Shown: positions 43,133 through 53,679 of the stretch, in pieces
How the letters are laid out: every line of letters starts with the position of its first letter
Position numbering within the stretch: position 1 is the first letter of the stretch
Assembly (NCBI GenBank): GCA_033239125.1
Contig: BSWB01000005.1
Coordinates: 138,070,494 to 138,134,493 of the forward strand
Reading direction: 5' to 3'
Length of the DNA stretch: 64,000 nt
DNA from: Fagopyrum homotropicum
Lineage: Eukaryota; Streptophyta; Magnoliopsida; Caryophyllales; Polygonaceae
Program-made: the position numbers and the translations under genes
Notes under the pieces: model-generated
Told to the model about the DNA's origin: nothing
Database searches by the model: none
The model's input: the letters and a program-made list of their open reading frames with translations, nothing else

Positions 43133-44653
43133 AACTTGGTTGAAAAAGAAAAAAAGAAGCTCGTCTTCTTCCCCCATTGTTTCTTCATCTGCAATGACGT
43201 TTGCAATCGACTCTCCATCCGCAGAAGGCCGGTGTCCTAGTCTTCTCTTCTTCTCCAGATATATAAACTTAGATACCTAATCTATTTCAAGCTTATGCCT
43301 GTCGAAATATTTTGGATTTCGGATTTTTGTTTGTGCGCATGGAATTGGAATTAAAAGTGACAAATTTCTGTTTATCGACCATTTTGTGTTTCCTCTTTGT
43401 CGATCATCTTGCTGGTTTTTTTTATTCACGCCACAAGAGTAATATTTCTGATTGAATTTGCTAATTATTCCTGTTAATTCCACATATTATGTTGCTTGTT
43501 TGTAAGTCCTTGAAAAGTATGGTCTCATTTGACTTGAGGATCTCATTCACGAAATACTTCAAGCAAACGAACAACTTCTTGGCCATTCAAGCTCTCTACA
43601 CATGGTGGAGAAGAAGACACTAAAGACTGTCTGGAGAAGAAGAGGAACCAAGACGAAAAACCGAAGACTGAGATTTTTATGTTTTTTTGTTGTATTTCTT
43701 ACTTACCCTGTTATGTGAATGCTTCTTCATCATATATTGTTTTATAAGGTTTATGTTAATTAGATTCTTGAGTTGATTTTAACAACTTTCATGACACTAT
43801 ATAGAGGGCAAAGTTAGTGACAACTGTTTCAAATATTGTGAAACATTATAGTTGCTTGATGAAATTACGATGCAAGATCTGAACCAATTTGTTGTTGGTT
43901 AAAATAGAAAATCAAAGCAAACAAATTGATATAAAATCTTATGAATTCAACTAGTATATATGAACAAAGATCACTATGTTTAAACTAGCACATTGCTGCA
44001 CATACCATAGTTGACATGAGTCACATGGCCATCAGAAGAATATGTTTGGAGAAGCAATTCTTATTAAGCACTTACAGTTCTTAAAATTTGGACATTTTCC
44101 ACACTTTAAACTGGTTTATTCCTTTTTTCCATTATTCAAAGTTAAGGATTGTCTGGTAATGTTAACGGCTTTGGAGAAAATCCAGAATACTGTAAAGCTT
44201 AAGTTTACCAATTGGATTGTAGAAAACTATTGTATAAATCCGGAAAAAAGTCATCAATTCCCAAAATTTAAATAATGTGTTTGATGCAAATAAAATAATT
44301 TTAGGTATGAGCACCAGACACTATAATTCCCCTTAAAAGCAAATAACTATGTTGGGAAATATTCTTCTGATGGTCGTCTTGCCGGCCATGGTCCCTGTCC
44401 CATACAGCTAGATCGACGAGTATAATAACTAACAGTCATCAACATTACACAATTTGCACAGAGATGAAGCTCAATAAGTCAGCTTAACTTTGTTCAGATA
44501 AACAATAATATCTGCAACAGATAAGAAATCAGTGAATAATTTAAGTGAAGCTATATACAGGTCAGAACAAAGAAAACAGAGCCTCAAACATCATCTTCAA
44601 AACCAAAAACAAATTATGCTTTCAACGTTAAGCAAGATCCGGTGGTGCAATTA
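43133..44653. repeat. H8 downstream block, spacer, H9 downstream block
   Basis: The plus-cassette downstream block (to about 43450) is followed by AT-rich spacer without a gene. From about 44351 comes the minus-cassette downstream block of H9 (CCCATACAGCTAGATCGAC). Confidence 0.65.
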
Positions 44654-44765
44654 CCCAACTAAACCATTGTTTGAACAATATAGTTGCTGCTTGATTTGCT
44701 AAATTGTAAGAAATACAATAAGTGATCAGCAGCAACTAGATTGTTCAAAACGATGATGAAGTCGG
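44654..44765 (-). ncRNA. MIRNA-like hairpin H9, last of the array
   Basis: The arms CCCAACTAAACCATTG... and ...CGATGATGAAGTCGGG form the stem. In the inner sub-stem it has ATTGTA/TACAAT where others have ATCGT/ACGAT, so both strands changed and pairing is kept. Both changes are also CpG decay, so this is only suggestive. The TATA box is 88 bp away, the one exception to the 102-106 bp spacing. Confidence 0.6.
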
Positions 44766-44853
44766 GAATAGGCGCATTTCAGACAGGATCATTGAGATGT
44801 TTGGAATATCGGCGGCAATCTAGGTTGTGATGTAGGAATGTGGCCATACTTTG

Positions 44854-44925
44854 TATTTATAGGAAGATTGGGGGTAATCTAGGGCTTCAGAAAATGAAGT
44901 GGGCCTGTGGAATTGGATATGGACC
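44854..44925 (-). promoter_or_regulatory. TATA box and TGGGCC element of the H9 cassette
   Basis: TATAAATA (minus strand, 44854-44861) and CAGGCCCAC (about 44899). The second GGCCCA has become GGACCT. Array homology ends near 44978. Confidence 0.6.
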
Positions 44926-44978
44926 TGTTTTGAAAATGAAAGAAACGACTGACAGCAACGATGATTAGGATTTTGGCC

Positions 44979-45478
44979 CAGCGAAAAAGACTAATTTTCA
45001 TCCACCGAGATCCCCACCACGACGTGGCTCTAATTACCGGAATCGTCGGAAACAACCTCATCGGAATTCTTAAATAAGTGTTTTTGTTTCCATATTCGAA
45101 ACAAAAATATATTCACAATCAAATGGGGAAAGAGAAGAAAAGGGGAAGAATCGGAAAACCTAGGGTTTTATTTGATGTGTTGAAGAAATTGGTTTGATCT
45201 TCGGCTCCTTAATTCTCTTTGAAGAAATTGGGTTGATCTTCATTCTCTTCAGTTCCTTAATTCTCTTTGATCCCACTACCGAACATCGAATCGAGGGTTG
45301 AAGGTTGAAGTTGATGATTCAACTTCAACTCCATCCCCTTCGTACCAACTATCAAACAGACCCTTAGTTGTTTTAGATTGGGTTGGAGAAAGCAAGTGCT
45401 AAACATTCATGAGATTACACAGACACACAAAATGATACACAATACTTGAGATGTTTGTGTTAGTATTCGTTGAGATTC
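44979..45478. other. Transition between the array and the P450 gene
   Basis: No gene is seen. It contains a short tandem duplication of about 50 bp around GAAGAAATTGGGTTGATCTTC (about 45183-45280). The P450 3' untranslated region and poly(A) signal should lie in the right-hand end, but no clear signal was identified. Confidence 0.5.
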
Positions 45479-48317
45479 TTATGCGTAATTAGAGCTAATA
45501 ACAGGTCTGGGCTTGCAAACGGCTTCCAATGGCTTAGCTTTGGGCATGGTAAGTCCATCTCCTTCACTCATATCAACCTCTTCTACACCACACCTTTCCC
45601 ACTCAAAGCAATGAATCAATGAACCCAAAGCCAAACCAACCACATTATTAGCCAAACCAGCTCCAGGACAAGCCCTTCTCCCAAACCCGAACGGCATAAA
45701 CCGGTACCCACTAAACTCCTTGCCCTCGAATCTCTCGGGTTTGAATCTTAAAGGGTCATCCCAGACGCTGGGATCTCGGTGAATAGCCCAAGCATTAACG
45801 AACACTATTGTGTTGCGCGGTATTTTGTATCCGGAAACGGTGCAATCTTGGGAGGAGTGGTGTGGTAGGAGGAGTGGGACTGAAGGGTATAATCTTAGTG
45901 TCTCCGAGATTATGTTTTGAAGATAAGTTAGATTTCGCAGATCGGTTTGGTTTACTGACCGGTTTTCGCCGACTTGAAGGTTGATCTCGTTTTTTGCTTT
46001 GGACAAGATGGATGGATTGTTAAGCAAGAGTGACATTGCCCATTCTATGTTTGCTGAAGTTGTATCTGTCCCTGCGCTTAAGATGTCCTGCAAGTGAAGT
46101 GAAGATTTTAACAAAATTGACAAATTAAATTTACTATAATTATGTTAATTATTTTATAATTATACATAACAGTATAACATATTTGATAATATATATCATT
46201 TAATATATAATATTTATTTTATTGATATGGGTCGGACAAGTTGCCCGCACGGGCTTTATGGCTTGACTGGTTCTGGCTGGTAGACGGGTTGGGCTTCAGA
46301 CTTTGTCTCACGTCCATAATTCATACATGTGATGCACAAACACCTTTGGACGGTAGTGAGTGTTTTCCGTGTCGAAAACCCGGAAATGGCTTAGACACGG
46401 TCAAATCATAGTGAAAACGGTTAAGACAAGGTATAGGTAACGGATACTCCGCAGGCACAGTCAAGAAACGCTTCATATGGTGAAACAAATAAAAACTTTG
46501 CATGATTAGAGGGGAGAGAGAAGTAAATCAGTCGAAGATTGTGTCGGTAAGGGATTAAGGCTATGGTCAGAGGTGACCTATGAATAATCTAATGACGATC
46601 TGCACAGATCTAGTTTATAGAGAACTGGAATTTGATTAATAAGAGATTGAGAAGTAGAGACGTGGAAAAGTGAAAACTAACCATAAATGTTAATATAACG
46701 CTTTGGATAGCAATAAATGTCGAGGGTGAGATAGAAAGCCGGAAGGTTTAGAGAAGTGTGAGGAAGATAACGACAAATGTTTCTAGGGTTTACCTTATTT
46801 ATTTAATGTTCTATTTTGTATTTAAGTTACTTTTTCCGATAACCTTAAAATAATATATATTATTTATCTTTTATCGTCGTGGCCATTTCCATACCCGTTT
46901 TTATATCCGTTTGTATTTGTGCATCATAGTTCCATACCTGTCCGTTACTCCCGACGGGTTATCGGACATCATAACTCCAATTATGAGTTAATATAATCGT
47001 GGGAAATTCCTGGTGATTCCCATGTGTTTTGATTCTTTTTGTTTGGTAGCCTTTCTTTTATATAAATCATAGTGGTACCCATAAAATTTTGATAAACTAA
47101 ATTGCATAACCCATTCACTCCTATTCACCCATTCTTTTCGTATGTAAGTAAATGGGTTATGGTTATGGAGTTTAGTTTATTAAAATCTTATAAATATCAC
47201 AAAAATTTATATATAAACAAAAACTACCAAACAAAAATCACCACATTTTTCCAATTGATTAATTGGACCAGCACAAATTTCGAATTCAATTATATTCAAT
47301 ACCTTTTTTTAATAATGACGTCCAAAAACTTTTACTCTTTTTCTATACTTTCCAATAAACAAATATTGGACAGTTTCTGATTTTCCCAATTGAATCAGTC
47401 CAAAAGAACCAACAAGCTCTGCATTTATGTACGACAAAAAATAATTGTCAGAGAAAAAGGGAAATTCATACCAGTAGAAGACCTTTGATCGTTTCATCAT
47501 CATAAAAATCATGGCCGGAGTGTTGCAATTCGAGCAAATTGTCAATCAGGTTATCTCCTCTCCCTCCGTTTTGGGTACTCCTCCTCTCATCCAAAATCCT
47601 CTGCAACATTCCATCCACTTTCGCGAAAATCCTCTTCAACCGCTTTTGATACCCTCCGAGATCGATATATTGCAGCAATGGCACGAAATCTGCCGGATTT
47701 GAAGTCTGAGAATGTTTCAAAACATCGTTAATCATTTCCATTAGAACCTCCAATTCACCTCTCTCTCCCGATAAAATCGTCATCAGAATCTCAAACATCA
47801 TCTCCGTCACCAACGGCCTCAGCACCACAACATTGGAATTCGAATTCTGCTCCATTATTTTACGAATTAGGTTTTGCACCGCATCAGTACATACTCGCGA
47901 CAAGGAACTAAGCCGAAGGGGAGTGAAGATCTGAGCAGTGCACGTCTTCCGGAGAGAGCGCCACCTGGATCCGTACGGGGAGACTACGAGATTCGAGAAG
48001 TTGTAAGCAACGATTTCGCCGGCGAGGAGACGAGGTCGATTCGCGAGGACGACGTCGTTTTGGGTGAAGCATTGTTCAGCGGCGGAAGCTGAGGATACGA
48101 CGACTACAAGGCGGGAACCGAACCAGAGGGAGAAGATTGGGCCGAGGGAGAGGGAAAGGCGGTGGAGAGAGCAGCGGACTGGATTTGAGAGGAGGTGGAG
48201 GTGGCCGATTAACGGCAGGGAGAACGATGGTGATGGCGGGATGCTTCGATTTCGGTTGAGAGTAGATAGGAGGAAAAGGAAAGTGAGGAAGGCGATAAGA
48301 AGCAGCAGCATAGCCAT
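45479..48317 (-). CDS. Cytochrome P450, CYP81-like (two exons)
   Basis: Exon 1 is 48317-47472 and exon 2 is 46087-45479. The junction uses GT (CTACTG|GTATGA) and AG (TTGCAG|GACATC) and joins LLL to DILSAGTDTT in frame. The product is 484 aa, near the family's usual 500. Residues 2-20 form a membrane anchor, followed by a Pro hinge (PPSPSFSLPLIGHLHLL). Also seen are WRSLRK (helix C), AGTDTTS (oxygen-binding helix I), ETLR, PERF, and the heme loop FGFGRRACPGA with its Cys ligand. The sequence style (VVLANRPRLL, GVEEVDMSEGDGLTMPKA) fits CYP81, a family of endoplasmic-reticulum mono-oxygenases acting on flavonoids, indolics and lignans. The substrate cannot be deduced. It looks intact. Confidence 0.92.
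46088..47471 (-). other. P450 intron (1.38 kb)
   Basis: The single intron lies at the position usual for A-type P450s, before helix I. The strand-specific donor and acceptor are both visible. A weak inverted match (GATGCACAAA at 46331 and its complement at about 46916) frames about 600 bp and may be the trace of an old insertion. There is no gene inside. Confidence 0.8.
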
Positions 48318-48479
48318 ATGTTGAGGAAGCTCTGAGTTTGACTTTGCGGAGTTTTACATATCACGGAAGATTGGACGGATCCCGCGGATTTTTCAAGACA
48401 AGAAAAAAATTATAAACACCAGAAAAAATAAAAATAAAAAAAGAAAAGAGAAATTATGAGTCCGTTGAAACTTATCTTA

Positions 48480-48808
48480 GGGTAAAGTTAGTCAAAGTTA
48501 GATTTGGGTCCTAAACCTAAGCCTAAACCGGCAAAAACCTAAACTGTCGGTTTGGTGCGGTTTAGTGGCGTTTTGTAAAAAAAAAAATGAAAATTGTCGG
48601 TTTAAGGGTCAAACCGTCGGTTTAAGGACCAAAATTGGCGGTTTGAGGACCAAAACTGGCGGTTTGAGGACCAAATCGGCCGGTTTGGTCCTTTTTTTAA
48701 AAAAATAAAAAACTCCAAACCGGCGGTTTGGGTTAAACCTAAACCGTGAACCTACGGTTTGAAAATCGGCGGACCGGACCCATGACTAGTCAAAGTTATA
48801 GTTTACCC
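48480..48808. mobile_element. MITE-like element with CGGTTT repeats, upstream of the P450
   Basis: The ends are inverted: GGGTAAAGTTAGTCAAAGTT on the left and ACTTTGAC...GTTTACCC-type sequence on the right, about 33 bp with mismatches. The interior has about five tandem copies of a 20-21-bp word containing CGGTTT(A/G)AGGACCAAA (about 48590-48690). No sure target duplication was found. It ends about 160 bp from the P450 start codon. Confidence 0.65.
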
Positions 48809-48825
48809 ATCTATTTAAATTTAAA

Positions 48826-49162
48826 TCTATTATACTTACTAAAGCAGAGCACGGGTTGATGACGTGGCGCGCTGTGGACGCAGGATTTTTGAAATTGAGC
48901 TCTCACAATTAAAGCCAATAAATCTTTATTTTTTACACTATTTTTTAAACCATAAAATCTTTTATTATTTAAATAATAATTTTACAGAAACCAAATCTAT
49001 TATACTTACTAAAACAGAGCACGGGTTGATGACGTGGCTCGCTGTGGACGCAGGATTAGATTAGAGAAGTATACAAAACAAAAGCACGTAAAAAAAAACC
49101 TATTTCACAATATTCTTTCTCATTTTTTTCAAAACTCGCACAAGGTGCGGGTATTATACTAG
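48826..49162 (+). mobile_element. Non-autonomous Helitron with two 5' ends
   Basis: Two 5' ends TCTATTATACTTACTAAA at 48826 and 48996 share one 3' end (GCACAAGGTGCGGG hairpin, then TATTATACTAG, followed by T). It is nearly identical to 13782-14112. It is an upstream neighbour of the P450. Confidence 0.84.
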
Positions 49163-49572
49163 TCCCATAATAAAACCCAACCTATCTAAATGAAGTTCAT
49201 TTGCTTGATGAACTAACCGAATGACGAAACTTGATATAAATATGAATATACAAATTATTATTATTATTATGGGATTATATTTATAAACTCACGTACAAGA
49301 TTCTCAAACCCATCATCTACATGATTATGAGATTGTGGGTATGAAGGGGAGACAATCCTGTTAGAGTGAATGAGATTGGTTTGGTGAGGATGTTCTTTTT
49401 GTCTTGTCAAGAGGAATGGAAAAAAAAAATGTTTTTTTTTGGTATTATAGAGTTTATTTTTTTTATAAATAAAAGTATTTTTTTTTATAATCTAGAAAAA
49501 AATATTGATAACAAAATAAAATGAACTGATTGCATAAAAAAATAATAAAATTTCTCATCGCCATAACCAAAA

Positions 49573-49576
<4 letters not shown>
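49163..49576. other. AT-rich spacer
   Basis: No gene is seen. It contains A- and T-runs (49430-49500). The outer edge of the old copia 3' LTR must lie near the end of this stretch but could not be fixed. Confidence 0.5.

Positions 49577-49605
<29 letters not shown>
49577..49605. repeat. TA microsatellite
   Basis: About 14 TA units. A matching run stands in the other LTR at 58171-58203, so it belongs to the LTR and expanded independently. Confidence 0.85.
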
Positions 49606-49608
<3 letters not shown>

Positions 49609-50638
49609 CGAATAGGGTCGGACCCTAAGGTTACAAACATCAATGTAAATAATAAATAATGGATTTCTCCTCTTGGTGTCATTAATGTTTGGACTTTTCC
49701 TCTTGGTATTCACTAAGTTTTAAAATTCCTCTTGGTGCCTTCAATGTTCCATTTGTTTCCTCTTTATACACATTCTTAATATATTACATTAAAATTCATT
49801 AAAAAATTATAAAATAAATATAAATTAGATTATGAACATAATTAATAAATTTATAATAGAAATAGTTTATATATATATATATATTTTTTTTTTTTGAAAT
49901 AAATATATTTTTTATTTTCGAATTAAAATATCTTTTTACTTTTTACTTTCGATTTAAAAAATATACATAATTTATGTTAATAATATTTATTAAAAAAATT
50001 AAAAAATAATATTTTTTAAATTTTTTTAAGAGTCTAGAAAATTAAACATATAGTATTTTTTAAGTGAATTTTCTATAATTTATTTAAATTTGAAAATAAT
50101 GATATTATTTTTTTATGTGTTAATTTATTATTTTTTATAATATATAATTTTCCATAATCTTAAAATTAAAAAAAACATAAAATTTTAAAATTAATATAAA
50201 TTAAAAATTAAAAAAATTTATTATATTTTAATTCTCTAAACTCTTAATAAAGTTTAAAAAAAAATATTTGTTATTTAATTTTATATATATTTTAAACTTG
50301 AAAGTAAAAAGTAAAAAAAATATTTTAAATCAAAAACAAAAAATATTTTTATTTTAAAAAATAATTAAATGTATATAAAAACTATTTCTATTATAAATTT
50401 ATTAATTAAAATTTATAAGGTCATAATCTATTTTAAATTTATTTTTATAATCTTTTTTATTTTTTAAATAAATTTTAATGTAATATATTAAGAATGGGTA
50501 TAAAAAGAAAACAAATGAAACCTTGAGGGCATCAAGAGGAATTTTGAAACTTAATAGATAACAAGAGGAAAAGTTCAAACCTTGATGGTACCAAGATGAA
50601 AATCCATAAATAATATACTCTAAATAGATTTGTTAACA
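49606..50638 (-). repeat. Old copia 3' LTR, holding a MITE
   Basis: The words GGGTCGGACCCTAAGGTTAC and ATATACTCTAAATAGATTTG match 58205-58276 once the MITE and its 9-bp duplication are taken out. It ends in TTAACA at 50638, next to the polypurine tract. Its outer part beyond the TA run cannot be aligned with confidence. Confidence 0.75.
49661..50605. mobile_element. MULE-type MITE (945 bp) with 9-bp target duplication
   Basis: It is flanked by ATAAATAAT (49652-49660 and 50606-50614). The other LTR of the host copia at about 58238-58256 shows the uninterrupted site. The ends are inverted repeats beginning GGATTTCTCCTCTTGGTG and GGATTTTCATCTTGGTAC. Pairing extends for hundreds of bases, so the element is almost one large palindrome. 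CCTCTTGGT recurs three times per arm. It is non-coding and very AT-rich inside. Confidence 0.9.
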
Positions 50639-50639
50639 T

Positions 50640-52060
50640 CCTCCTCAATCGAAGTCGGAAAAGAGTGAAGACACGAACTAAACCGAAAATTCCTGAAGAA
50701 TGGAGTGGCGAGTCCCTTTGTAAATGTATAAGCATTTTGATGGGTTGACGGTACGGGATGTACGAGGATGTGACCCATGTTGACTTTATCACAAACAAAA
50801 TGGAAGTCGAGTTCTACATGCTTCGTCCATTGATGTTGGACAAGCTTGGATGGTAGGCAAACGGATGATACATTATCACAATAAACCAGTGATCCGTTTT
50901 AAGGGGCATTCTGAGCTCAAGAAGCAAGTTATGGATCCAACAGGTTTTGGCCATGACATTAGCAACCTTACGGTATTCGAAATCATCATTGGATCAAGAA
51001 ATGGTGGCATGACGTTTGGAAGGCCAGGAGATGATGTTGTCTCATAAATAAGCACAGTAGTCGAAGGTGGATTGTCTTGTGTCTGGATAACCGACCCAAT
51101 GAAGAATAGGTTGTCAAGGATGTAAGAGGAAACTTACGAATAGTGAGACCAAGGTTGATGGTGCCCTTTATATACCATAGAATGTGCTTTAAAGCCTGTA
51201 GGTGATGTTTTTGGGATCATGCATAAAAAGGCATGTTTGTTGTACTACATAAGTAATGTATGGGTGAATGAATGTTAAATACTACAGGGCGCCTGCAAGG
51301 CTCCTGTAAGAAGTGGGATCCTTAACCGGGGAGGTAGTTGTGGCATCTGGTTTTGCTTTGTGGTCAACAAGGGTTGTTGCGGGTTTGCACGCAGTCATGC
51401 CGGCCATTGTCAAGATTTTCATGGCGTATTTTCATTGATAAATAAATAGACTGGATGAATTCCGGATTGCGAAGACGCTTAAGAAATAATGGAGATTCCT
51501 AAGTCTGTCATGGGGAATTTTGACTATAGGGAGCCCATTATAGAGTGTAACAAGGTCGGAGACGAAGCTGTTATCACAACATCATCAACCTACATGAGCA
51601 GATTAGTCGTACTTGAAAGTCCGGAGTAGACACATAGTGACTTAACAGACTTACACCCCCCCCAAAAAAAAGTGCAGGGTGTGCCAAGTAAGATGCAAAC
51701 CGCTAGTACCATGTTCTAGGCGCATATCTGAGGCCATAGAGAGAACGACAAAGTAGGCAAACGTCATCAAGGCGAGTTGAGTCTTTGAAGCCAGAGATTT
51801 GATGCATATAAATTGTTTCCTTGATGTACTGTGGAGGAAAGAATTTTTGGCATCTAGTTGATGAATATTCCAACCTTTTGATAGTCTAAATCGTGCGGAT
51901 GGTTGAGGGCTTAACCACAAGACTAAAAGTTTCGTCATAATCGATTCTCACCTGTTGACTTTTGCCGTTGACCACCGGACGTGCTTTGTGACGTTCCAGG
52001 GAGCCATCAGACATGTATATATGCTTAAACAACCACATGCATCATATGATATTAGAATCA
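50640..52060 (-). pseudogene. Old copia RT and RNase H remains
   Basis: 51938-51651 reads as copia RT (SKGWNIHQLDAKNSFLHSTS), with many changes and a break before the YVDD box. 50860-50640 reads as the RNase H end with multiple stops. No frame is intact. Confidence 0.82.
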
Positions 52061-53679
52061 CAAGGCCACAACACAAGTTTACATGTTCCATTTTTTAATA
52101 ACCGCCCTAAAATCATCAATCATTGTAGAATGTCAGTTCGGATCCTACATAACTGTAACACCCCAAATCCATAGGACTAGGAGTGCTACGGGCTGAGACC
52201 TCACAATGGGTCCTGACCCTAACCTGACAACAAGTTCACGGATCTTGCAACAAGGAACAAATAAATAAAACAAACCTTTATAAAACTAAAATATCATATA
52301 TCATAATACATACAAAACATACAACCGAGTATCAAAACATCATCATCATATACATATATACATCCGAAAGCCCATAACCATCCTAGATGTACGAAAACCC
52401 TCGGTTGATCACTTCACCCGATCACTCTACGGTCCTCCTATCCTGCAAGACGTCTACAACACGGTATAAACCGTTAGCTAACAATTCATATATAAGATTA
52501 TGCATAAGCACATACACACATCAGAATTACAATAAACACCAAGAATGCTATCACTCATTTCCCATTTAAATATCTTTATAAAGTCATATCATAATCCTTT
52601 TAAAGGTGTGACACGAGAAATAAGTCATTCTCCCCTCTGTTTCCCTCACCATCTAGAGTGGTTAAGAGCACCCCGATATATACCATAAGGAGTGGCTCAA
52701 TACCATCACCATATACTAGGACTGACATAGTCCTAGAGATCCCTCCAGCCTCCCTCGAGAGTACTGGACAAGTAATCACCACCCATCATTAGTGGGCCAA
52801 TACATCGTCGGTAATAATCAATATATCACATGCTATAAAGTATATAACAAACACCACTCATGCATACATCCAATATAAGAATGCAAGATCATAACATTGT
52901 AACCAACCTCGAATAACCTTTCAAAACCTCAAAGCCTCTTCAAGGCATACACTGCCATAATATCATCATCAACCTTAACATACAACTATCCTAATATGCT
53001 TCTAATAGTATGCCCAATAGACAAGAGGAAAAATGAACTTACCAAAGAACTTGGTAAGTTCCGAAGAAGACGCGGGCAAGAAGAGGCGTGGGCGCGGTGA
53101 CAGGGTTCCATCGCCTCGACTGTGGCTGAACGCAAGCGCGGGGGGCGGCGACACGCCTGAAGGTGCGGGGGCGGCTAAGACAAGGCATGGGTGCGGTTCC
53201 TTAACAGAGCACATCTCTTATGTGCTTTTCGACAAATCTCTCAAACAATCCACTTTGTTCCACAACGGGAGTCCATCAAGGCAATGTTGTCATCATCATA
53301 AGCATACATAACACATCCAAATGTTCAGATGCATACCACAACAAGATCAATCTTGTTGGATTTCCAAATAAGGAAGAAGAAGAAGAAGAAGAAAAGAGAA
53401 GGAAAGGGAAAGAAGAGGCTCACCACTCTTCTCAGGTTTGCAGGAGGAAGGACCACAAGATGCAACTACTTTGGCCAACTATCAACAACACCACTCAACA
53501 ACATCAACACTCTTCACTTGAAGGAAGAAGATCCAAAAAAGATCAAAGGAAGAGAAGAAGAGAGAGGAAGAGAATCAAGGTGAACGGGAGAGAGAAGAAG
53601 AAAGGAGGAAAAAGTTCTGAAACCCTTAGAACGTGAGAGAAAGGAAAAGACTTAAGTAGGAAGAAAGCGGAAAGGAAGT

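Noticed and set aside
1505..44765. Box C/D snoRNA family, because ATGATGA occurs in one arm
   Set aside because: The word lies inside the stem on the strand opposite to the promoter, and there is no D box with a terminal stem.
49370..49400. TGTTAGAGTGAATGAG as the outer edge of the old copia 3' LTR
   Set aside because: It resembles the start of the other LTR, but the following bases do not align, and the implied LTR would be about 140 bp too long.
53220..53636. 138-aa Lys/Glu-rich frame
   Set aside because: It comes from a GAA microsatellite and purine-rich sequence inside a solo LTR. It has no domain and competing frames overlap it.
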